From assembly GCA_964572475.1 (NCBI GenBank), contig CAZNEZ010000031.1, positions 1-27,029 on the forward strand: 27,029 bases of DNA. Direction: 5' to 3'. Below the pieces are notes generated by a model, which saw nothing but the letters and a program-made list of their open reading frames with translations, searched no databases and had not been told where the DNA came from. The first letter of the stretch is position 1, and every line of letters starts with the position of its first letter. The translations under genes were made by a program, and so were the position numbers. The DNA comes from CAZNEZ01 sp964572475. Lineage in GTDB: Bacteria; Bacillota; Clostridia; Lachnospirales; Lachnospiraceae. Below are positions 21,110-27,029 of this stretch, in pieces.

Positions 21110-23098
21110 ATGAGATTTTATATTGAAAATAATAAACTTATTGGAAAAAATGAAAACGAGACTCTCCTTATAGAGGGCTGGGGAAAGAATGCTCTTCGTA
21201 TTAGAGATACAATGTATAAGGAGATAAATGATGAGGACTGGGCCCTTGATTATATCGAGCCAAAGGAGGTAAAAGTTGAGATATTACCTGATAAAGCTGT
21301 AATATCTAATGGAAAGATTAGTGCGCAGGTAAGCAATTTTGGTAAAATAACATTTTTTAGAGAAAATAATATTATTCTTACAGAATATTACAGAGCCTTT
21401 TGTATGGATAACCCACATTCTCCTAGTATGAAATTAATGGCAAGAGAATTTTCACCTATTCACGGTGGAGACTATGCACTTACAATGAGATTTGAGAGCA
21501 ATGATAATGAAAAAATATTCGGAATGGGGCAGTATCAGGAGCAGTACTTAGACCATAAAGGCTGTGTACTAGAACTTGCACAGAGAAATTCACAGATAAG
21601 TATACCATTTGCAGTATCCAATCTAGGATATGGCTTTCTATGGAATAATCCTGCGGTTGGTAAGGTGACATTTGGTAAGAACTTTACGGAATGGCATGCA
21701 GATGTAACTGAGCAGCTTGATTATTGGATTACCGCTGATGATACACCTAAGAAAATAGAGGAAAACTTTACAGAGGTAGTTGGAAGAACTCCTATGATGC
21801 CTGAAAACTTATTGGGATTATGGCAGTGTAAACTTCGATATAGGACACAGGAAGAGGTTCTTGAAGTTGCAAGGGAATATCACAGAAGAGGAATACCACT
21901 AGATGTTATTGTAATTGATTTCTTTCATTGGATTAGACAGGGAGACTGGTCGTTTGATCCTGAATATTGGCCAGATCCTAAGGCAATGGTGGATGAACTC
22001 AAATCAATGGGAACAAGATGTATGGTTTCTATTTGGCCAACAGTTGACAGACAAAGTGTACATTTTGAAGAAATGCGTGATAGAGGCCTTTTAGTAAGAA
22101 CAGAAAGAGGATCAAGACAGAACTTTGATTTCCTTGGAGATACAGTAATATATGATGCGACTAATCCGGAAGCCAGAGAATATATATGGGAAAAATGTAA
22201 AGAAAATTATTATGATAAGGGTATAGACTTGTTTTGGTTAGATGAGGCAGAACCAGAATATGCGGAATATACATTTGATCATTTTAGATATTACGAAGGA
22301 CCTAATGTTAAAGTAGGTAATATTTATCCTAAGATGCATGCAAAAGCATTTTATGATGGAATGGTCTTGGCAGGAAGAGATGATATCTGCAATCTGCTTC
22401 GCTGTGCATGGGTTGGAAGCCAGAAGTATTCAGCACTTGTATGGTCTGGTGATGTAATTGGCAACTTTCAGTCATTGAGAGACCAATTTGCAGCAGGACT
22501 TAATATGGGATTGGCAGGAATTCCTTGGTGGGTATCAGATACGGGTGGTTTCTTTGGAGACGCAGATCAACCAGGATTTAAGGAAATGCTTATAAGATGG
22601 TATCAGTTTTCTACATTCTGTCCTGTACTCCGTATGCATGGAGACAGAGGACCTCACAATATCTCACCACTAGCAGAGAATACAATGGTTGGCGGAGGAT
22701 TCTGTTTTACAGGAGGTCCTAATGAATTGTGGAGCTATGGAGAGGATGTTTACAACATTTTAAAGAAGTATTTAGATATAAGACTTGGAATGAAAGACTA
22801 TATTATGTCACTAATGAAAGAAGCCCATGAAAATGGCTCTCCTGTTATTCGTACTATGTTTTATGAGTTTCCAGAGGATAATGAATGTTGGAATTGTACA
22901 CAACAGTATATGTTTGGAGCTGATTATCTGGTTGCACCTGTTTTGTATGAGGGAGAAAGAACTAAAAAGGTTTATCTTCCAGTTGGTAAATGGACTAATA
23001 TTAATGATAATCAGGTATATGAAGGTGGACAGACTATAGAAGTAAAAGCACCTCTTGATGAGATACCAGTATTTAGATTAATGAGAAGACACGATTAA
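21110..23098 (+). CDS. Glycoside hydrolase family 31, alpha-xylosidase-like
   Basis: A 662-residue cytoplasmic enzyme with no signal peptide, beginning at ATG 21110 behind AAGGAGG; a longer open frame back to 20879 has no such site and crosses the AraC promoter region. An N-terminal beta-sandwich (about 1-230) with FGMGQYQEQYLDHKG precedes the TIM barrel. The nucleophile is Asp378 in FWLDEAEPE and the acid/base is Asp448 in VWSGDVIGNF. Other GH31 marks are WQCKLRYRTQEEV, FFHWIRQGDWSFDPEYWPDP, WWVSDTGGF and RMHGDRGPH. The HW..QGDW.FDP..WPDP segment and DEAEPE are most like alpha-xylosidases, but family 31 also includes alpha-glucosidases and alpha-galactosidases. It probably splits the imported oligosaccharide inside the cell. 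Confidence 0.93.
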   Translation: MRFYIENNKLIGKNENETLLIEGWGKNALRIRDTMYKEINDEDWALDYIEPKEVKVEILPDKAVISNGKISAQVSNFGKITFFRENNIILTEYYRAFCMDNPHSPSMKLMAREFSPIHGGDYALTMRFESNDNEKIFGMGQYQEQYLDHKGCVLELAQRNSQISIPFAVSNLGYGFLWNNPAVGKVTFGKNFTEWHADVTEQLDYWITADDTPKKIEENFTEVVGRTPMMPENLLGLWQCKLRYRTQEEVLEVAREYHRRGIPLDVIVIDFFHWIRQGDWSFDPEYWPDPKAMVDELKSMGTRCMVSIWPTVDRQSVHFEEMRDRGLLVRTERGSRQNFDFLGDTVIYDATNPEAREYIWEKCKENYYDKGIDLFWLDEAEPEYAEYTFDHFRYYEGPNVKVGNIYPKMHAKAFYDGMVLAGRDDICNLLRCAWVGSQKYSALVWSGDVIGNFQSLRDQFAAGLNMGLAGIPWWVSDTGGFFGDADQPGFKEMLIRWYQFSTFCPVLRMHGDRGPHNISPLAENTMVGGGFCFTGGPNELWSYGEDVYNILKKYLDIRLGMKDYIMSLMKEAHENGSPVIRTMFYEFPEDNECWNCTQQYMFGADYLVAPVLYEGERTKKVYLPVGKWTNINDNQVYEGGQTIEVKAPLDEIPVFRLMRRHD

Positions 23099-23127
23099 TG
23101 TTAAAGTAAATATGAAAGAAGTAAAAA

Positions 23128-24051
23128 TTGAAAGTTGAAGAAAAGCTGAACTATAATAAATATTTTAATAGCTGTAACCTTTGCCCAAGAGGTTGTAATG
23201 TTGATAGAACGCATGGAGAAACAGGCTATTGTGGACAAACTGATAAACTAAAGGCGGCCAGAGCAGCTCTGCATATGTGGGAAGAACCATGTATATCAGG
23301 TGAAGCTGGCTCTGGAGCAGTATTTTTTACAGGCTGTCAGGTGGGATGCGTATTTTGCCAGAATTCTAAAATTGCTGCTGGAAAAAGTGGAAAGATAATA
23401 ACAATTGATAGATTAGTGGATATATTTATGGAATTACAGAATCAGGGGGCAGCCAATATTAATCTTGTCACTCCAACACATTTTGTACCAATAATAGCAG
23501 AGGCACTTAGACGAGCTAAGAATAGGGGATTAAGTATTCCTATTGTATACAATACAAGTTCATACGAGAACATTGAAACACTAAAGCTAATGGAGGGGTT
23601 AGTGGATATCTATCTTCCAGATATGAAATATTTTGAGGATTCAATTGCGATAAGGTATTCAAATGCACCTGACTATCCTATAATAGCTAAAAATGCAATA
23701 TCGGAGATGGTAAGACAGGTTGGAAAAGCAGAATTTGACGAGGCTGGAATGATGAAAAAAGGGGTAATTGTAAGACATCTGGTATTGCCGGAGCATATAG
23801 ACGATTCAAAGAATGTAGTTAAATATCTATATAACACATATAAAGATATGATTTATATTAGTATTATGAATCAATATACACCTATGGAGGGGATGAATAA
23901 ATATCCAGAGATAAATAGGACATTAACTGAAGCAGAATATGATGAGGTGGTTGATTTTGCAATAGAAATAGGAGTAGAAAATGGATTTATACAAGAAGGG
24001 GAAACTGCAAAAGAAAGTTTTATTCCAGATTTTGATAACTTAGGTATTTAA
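23128..24051 (+). CDS. Radical SAM protein related to pyruvate formate-lyase activase (PflX-like)
   Basis: A 307-residue iron-sulfur enzyme. The radical SAM cluster motif is in TGCQVGCVFCQN (CxxxCxxC, about residues 70-77). An N-terminal cysteine set, CNLCPRGC with GYCG (about 16-36), is typical of the COG1313 'PflA-like' group and may bind a second metal site. Later segments NLVTPTHFVPII, VYNTSSYE and DIYLPDMKYF follow the usual barrel order. The reaction of this group is not established. Translation appears to start at TTG 23128, with only a weak GAAAGAAG upstream and no in-frame ATG. It lies 29 bp after the GH31 gene and could be co-transcribed, but no functional link to sugar use is evident. 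Confidence 0.85.
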   Translation: MKVEEKLNYNKYFNSCNLCPRGCNVDRTHGETGYCGQTDKLKAARAALHMWEEPCISGEAGSGAVFFTGCQVGCVFCQNSKIAAGKSGKIITIDRLVDIFMELQNQGAANINLVTPTHFVPIIAEALRRAKNRGLSIPIVYNTSSYENIETLKLMEGLVDIYLPDMKYFEDSIAIRYSNAPDYPIIAKNAISEMVRQVGKAEFDEAGMMKKGVIVRHLVLPEHIDDSKNVVKYLYNTYKDMIYISIMNQYTPMEGMNKYPEINRTLTEAEYDEVVDFAIEIGVENGFIQEGETAKESFIPDFDNLGI

Positions 24052-24136
24052 TACTATAATTATTTAAGGAAATGTGATAGACTTTATTTGAATTTATTTA
24101 CATTATCGTAATACATTATAGAAGAAGGGTACTACA

Positions 24137-24837
24137 GTGAATCCAGTACATTATTTGTTAACACCTGATATAATAGCCATAATAGTGATTCTATTTACTA
24201 TAGAGGTAACTTATTTGTTATTAATATAATAATAACAGTATATAGCTTCATAGTATGGATAATAGCAACACAGCGTGCAGCTAAAAGATATGACAGACAT
24301 GAGCAGATATTTTTATATCTTATTTACGGATTAGTTGTTTTTGGAGGATTAACGCAGGTTCTCTATCCTAAGTTAATGTATATGTGGTGTGCAGTAGCAA
24401 TAGCATTACTTTTATACTATATTTTTCTACGGGAATTGCAGTTTAAATATGATCCACTTACTTCACTAAGGAATAGATACGAATTTGAAAAATGGCTTAA
24501 AATTCTTGAAAATGAGGATAAAGTAAGTATTATTGTATTAGATCTTAATAATCTTAAAAAGTTAAATGATGCTTATGGACACAGACAGGGTGATGAAATT
24601 TGTATATTCTGTATAAATATATCCAATGAGACCATAGAAGAAATAATCCAGACATTTACAAGTAAGGTACAACAATTAGGTGTCATACTTGATAAGCCAT
24701 ATAGTGTAGCTATTGGATATGCAACAAGAAATATCGAAGAAACGATAGAAAAATGTTTCTCCCGTGCTGATGCTGAAATGTACAATAATAAGATGAGCTT
24801 TAAGAAACAAGAACAGTGTAGAAAGGTCGAGAACTGA
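24137..24837 (+). pseudogene. GGDEF diguanylate cyclase gene with two deletions
   Basis: GTG 24137 begins MNPVHYLLTPDIIAII, a typical start of a multi-TM GGDEF protein, but this frame stops at 24227-24229. The continuing similarity (RGNLFVINIIITVYSFIVW onward) is in another frame entered near 24172-24202. The membrane region is therefore missing a large middle part and is frameshifted. Further on the GGDEF domain begins normally (YDPLTSLRNRYEF, DLNNLKKLNDAYGHRQGDEI) but jumps at 24589-24600 straight to CIFCINISNE, which in homologs follows the GGDEF motif itself. The active-site loop is therefore lost, about 40 residues. The shorter frame from ATG 24376 (153 residues) may still be translated, but no cyclase activity is expected. 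Confidence 0.85.
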
Positions 24838-24838
24838 T

Positions 24839-25747
24839 ATGTATTATTCTATCAATAATGATACAATTAATCCTGTAGATGAAGAAGAATTCTATAATAT
24901 GAATGATACCATATGGGTAGCTACGCTTGAGGAATGGAACAAGAGTAAGGCCAGACAGATTTTTGATATATCTCAGGTCGTTGAAAAAATGCATTTCTGC
25001 AAGATGGAGAGTCATTCAACATATCTGTATGGAACATTTAGAATTCCTGATGGAAATGATGGTAAAGACGTAAAGAAATTCGCACTTTATATCTTGGAAG
25101 AAAGAATTATATTTATTGATAATACAACAGCAGTAAATGAAAAAATTAATGAACTAAAAGGTAGCAGACTTAGAAAGGGATATACTCTTGAAAGATTTTT
25201 ATATGATTTTCTTGTATCATTTTTTAATGATGATTTAATGATGCTTGAGAATCTTGAAAGGAAGATATCTAAGCTTGAAGAAGATATGCTTCATGGCTCA
25301 ATGAGTGAATTTAATTCCAGAATGATTCTGCTTAAGAAAGAAATTGCAAGGCTTTATAGATATTATAGTCAGATGACAGAGGTAGGTCAGGAGCTTGTTG
25401 ATAATGAAGAAGATTTTTTTGGGCGTGAAGAATTAAAAAACTTTTCTATGTTTAAAGAACGTGCGTCACGACTTGCAGAAGAAACGCAGATTCTTAGAGA
25501 ATATGCTATGCAGGTACAAGACGAGTATCAGTCAGAGATAGGAATAAGACAGAATGATGTCATGAAAATTCTTACTATTGTAACTGCGATTTTCCTGCCG
25601 TTAACATTAATTGTAGGATGGTATGGAATGAATTTTCAATATATGCCAGAACTCTCATGGAAATATGGATACCCTATAGTATTTGCAGCAAGTGTGATGG
25701 TTGTAGTTGTATTGCTGATAATATTTAAGAAGAAAAAATTTTGGTAA
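24839..25747 (+). CDS. corA: CorA-family divalent metal ion channel
   Basis: A 302-residue protein. The N-terminal cytoplasmic domain of mixed strands and helices is followed by the long stalk helix (about 165-245, with MMLENLERKISKLEEDML) and two C-terminal membrane segments. TM1 ends in the family-defining YGMNF (near residue 262). TM2 is PIVFAASVMVVVVLLIIF, and a basic KKKKF tail follows. This is the normal CorA layout and length for the bacterial Mg2+/Co2+ type. ATG 24839 lies one base after the stop of the GGDEF pseudogene, with only a distant AAGG, so translation may rely on coupling with the pseudogene frame. Confidence 0.92.
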   Translation: MYYSINNDTINPVDEEEFYNMNDTIWVATLEEWNKSKARQIFDISQVVEKMHFCKMESHSTYLYGTFRIPDGNDGKDVKKFALYILEERIIFIDNTTAVNEKINELKGSRLRKGYTLERFLYDFLVSFFNDDLMMLENLERKISKLEEDMLHGSMSEFNSRMILLKKEIARLYRYYSQMTEVGQELVDNEEDFFGREELKNFSMFKERASRLAEETQILREYAMQVQDEYQSEIGIRQNDVMKILTIVTAIFLPLTLIVGWYGMNFQYMPELSWKYGYPIVFAASVMVVVVLLIIFKKKKFW

Positions 25748-25752
25748 AAAAG

Positions 25753-25797
25753 CGCTTGTCGGCACAAGCGATTGGAAGAACTGAGTTGCAGTTCTTC
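25753..25797 (+). terminator. Tandem hairpins after corA
   Basis: CGCTTGT (25753-25759) with ACAAGCG (25764-25770) around a CGGC loop, followed at once by GAAGAACTG (25775-25783) with CAGTTCTTC (25789-25797). The T tract after each is short, so they may act together as a weak terminator or as a 3' stabiliser. Confidence 0.5.
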
Positions 25798-25882
25798 TTA
25801 AGTGTTCTACTCTGTTGCGTAATATGCCAATACAATTACAAACGAGTACCTTCTACCTTCTAATCCTATTATATAAAATAAG

Positions 25883-25911
25883 TTGACATATATTTTTTAA
25901 TAATATATAAT
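25883..25911 (+). promoter_or_regulatory. Perfect consensus promoter
   Basis: TTGACA (25883-25888), a 17-bp spacer and TATAAT (25906-25911) match consensus at all positions. Transcription should begin at about 25918, exactly at the base of the following terminator-like hairpin. Confidence 0.85.
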
Positions 25912-25917
25912 CCAGTC

Positions 25918-25957
25918 AAAACAAAGGCGTTGTGGTCAACCACAGCGCCTTTGTTTT
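25918..25957. terminator. Strong symmetric terminator or attenuator hairpin
   Basis: AAAACAAAGGCGTTGTGGT (25918-25936) pairs with 25939-25957 over 19 bp with one G-T wobble and a nominal 2-base loop. The flanking A and T runs make it a terminator in both directions. It can end the corA message and would also stop transcripts from the promoter at 25883 within about 45 bases. Confidence 0.8.
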
Positions 25958-26045
25958 ATTCTATTATAGGAAATTACGTAGCAACGTGAAACATTTAAGA
26001 AGAATGCAAAGCCGTCTTCTAATACGGCAGGAATGGAGATGCATT

Positions 26046-26804
26046 ATGGATACAAAAACTTTTTGCTTAAATGACAAGGTTAAGTTTAATGAAATAATAC
26101 TTAAGGATGGAATATTCTCAAAGTTATATGAGATTAACAATCCGGAAAAGGAAGAAATCTTTTCTATTCCTGACGGAACTGTTGACATTCAGTGCTTATG
26201 GAAAAATGGAGAAATTAGCACACACATATGTGGAAGCCTTACGCATGGAGGAATATCAAGAATAGGTGAATATGAAAGATGTGTTGGTATGAGATTTAGA
26301 ATAGGAGTAATACCTAAAGAGCTGGAATGTGATATCGAAACCATTACTGATAATAGAATAAGTATATATGAGTTTTTCAAAGTAAATGATATTGACCGAA
26401 ATGTAAGTATAATAAGCCCAATGGAAAATATTGCAGATTTTTTTATTGAAAATATTAAGGACTCATATGTGATTGAAAAACATGAAATAGTTGAATATCT
26501 TATAAAAGAAATTAATGAAAACAAAGGCAATTTAAGCGTAGCAGAAGTAATTAATCATCTTGGCTATTGTCATAGATACACTGACAGGGTGTTTAAGAGT
26601 AGCACAGGTTTTTCTATTAAGAAATTTGCAAATATTATCAGACTGCAGGAAGCAGTTCAGTATCTTAAGGCTGGAGAAGAAAATGAAATATATGAAAGTC
26701 TCGGATACTATGACCAGGCACATTTTATACATGAATTTAAGAGGTTTACAAGTCTGACACCCAGCAAATTTAAGAAAATTCTTAAGACAATAGAAATATG
26801 TTAG
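26046..26804 (+). CDS. AraC-family transcriptional regulator
   Basis: A 252-residue protein. The N-terminal half (about 1-140) has strands with SIPDGTVDIQCLWKNG and THICGSLTHGG, like the DUF6597-type sensor domain found in some AraC proteins; the ligand is unknown. The C-terminal 95 residues are the AraC DNA-binding domain: LSVAEVINHLGYCHRYTDRVFKSSTGFSIKKFANIIRLQEA and SLGYYDQAHFIHEFKRFTSLTPSKFKK. ATG 26046 is chosen for GGAG eight bases before it; the frame is open back to 25932, inside the hairpin. A small stem (GCCGT 26011-26015 with ACGGC 26024-26028) sits just before the ribosome binding site. The gene may be read only when polymerase passes the upstream hairpin. Confidence 0.88.
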   Translation: MDTKTFCLNDKVKFNEIILKDGIFSKLYEINNPEKEEIFSIPDGTVDIQCLWKNGEISTHICGSLTHGGISRIGEYERCVGMRFRIGVIPKELECDIETITDNRISIYEFFKVNDIDRNVSIISPMENIADFFIENIKDSYVIEKHEIVEYLIKEINENKGNLSVAEVINHLGYCHRYTDRVFKSSTGFSIKKFANIIRLQEAVQYLKAGEENEIYESLGYYDQAHFIHEFKRFTSLTPSKFKKILKTIEIC

Positions 26805-26812
26805 AATTCTTC

Positions 26813-26841
26813 AAATCGACCTCGCCGGAGGTCGATTTTGT
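26813..26841 (+). terminator. Terminator of the AraC gene, copy 1
   Basis: AAATCGACCTC (26813-26823), loop GCCG, GAGGTCGATTT (26828-26838), then TTG. A perfect 11-bp stem nine bases after the stop codon. Confidence 0.8.
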
Positions 26842-26904
26842 ACAATAATTCTGAGTCGCGAATGAAGATAATCGAAGTTAGGAAGAATTCTGTTAGAATT
26901 CTTC

Positions 26905-26933
26905 AAATCGACCTCGCCGGAGGTCGATTTTGT
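26905..26933 (+). terminator. Terminator of the AraC gene, copy 2
   Basis: Identical to copy 1, 92 bp downstream, giving a backup terminator. Its 5' side may compete with the hairpin formed by GAAGAATTC at 26882-26890. Confidence 0.75.
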
Positions 26934-26957
26934 ACAATACGCCTATTATCATTTGTA

Positions 26958-26986
26958 TTACAATATGTTTATAAATAAAAGATAAT
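26958..26986 (+). promoter_or_regulatory. Possible promoter for the gene beyond the window
   Basis: TTACAA (26958-26963), a 17-bp spacer and GATAAT (26981-26986). No coding start is visible before position 27029, so the gene would lie outside the window. Confidence 0.3.
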
Positions 26987-27029
26987 ATGAAGTGACCTCA
27001 CAATTGTAGTTTCGTGGATTTACCTGTAC

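Larger units (their letters stand above)
26799..26939. repeat. Exact 49-bp direct repeat carrying terminators
   Basis: Positions 26799-26847 and 26891-26939 are identical, with a 92-bp period. The first copy includes the last codon and the stop of the AraC gene; the second is non-coding. In front of copy 2, GAAGAATTC (26882-26890) can also pair with GAATTCTTC inside it, a hairpin not available to copy 1. Confidence 0.95.

Noticed and set aside
26799..26939. Start of a CRISPR array
   Set aside because: Only two copies, each containing an intrinsic terminator and one overlapping a gene end; a segmental duplication explains them.

Overview
The window looks like chromosome of a low-GC anaerobic Firmicute, most likely a gut or rumen Lachnospiraceae relative. 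This rests on the AT-rich codon use, strong AGGAGG ribosome binding sites, YesM/YesN-type sensing, the Lachnospiraceae-style serine recombinase tails and an abundance of cyclic-di-GMP proteins. No 16S or other taxonomic marker is present, so the assignment is inference.

Region 1 (1 to about 5280) is a graveyard of integrative and mobilizable elements. It holds an intact MobC-like relaxosome gene, a relaxase cut after its HxH motif and joined to the 3' end of a large serine recombinase, a second frameshifted recombinase tail, a phospholipase-D-like fragment and a recombinase 5' fragment. Among the debris sit two toxin-antitoxin pairs: AbiEi/AbiEii, whose toxin has an odd C-terminus, and a Phd/YefM with ParE/RelE pair. 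The region ends with a GC-rich, strongly folded element (5027-5158) directly behind an extended -10 promoter and a perfect 17-bp inverted repeat. This is the best candidate here for an undescribed non-coding RNA or small non-autonomous element.

Region 2 (5312-10648) holds a MATE efflux gene and its MarR-type regulator on the minus strand, behind a consensus promoter overlaid by two operator-like palindromes. It continues with a YbaK-type aminoacyl-tRNA deacylase, an unrecognised two-repeat protein ending in an exact 26-bp tandem duplication, and a membrane cyclic-di-GMP phosphodiesterase with a worn-out GGDEF and an intact EAL domain.

Region 3 (10767-23098) is a complete sugar locus. A YtfQ-like lipoprotein, a double ATPase and two permeases form an ABC importer of the galactofuranose type. 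A second operon of overlapping genes encodes a YesN-like response regulator, a YesM-like histidine kinase and a second YtfQ-like lipoprotein. A divergent AraC regulator and a GH31 glycosidase follow. The second binding protein overlaps the kinase gene and is better explained as a sensor subunit than as a transport subunit, by analogy with the XylFII-LytS-YesN system of Clostridium beijerinckii.

Region 4 (23128-27029) holds a PflA-related radical SAM protein, a GGDEF gene destroyed by two internal deletions, a CorA-type metal channel and an AraC regulator. Two unusual regulatory layouts lie here: a perfect consensus promoter whose start site falls on the base of a 19-bp terminator hairpin, and a 49-bp exact direct repeat that supplies two terminators in series after the last gene.
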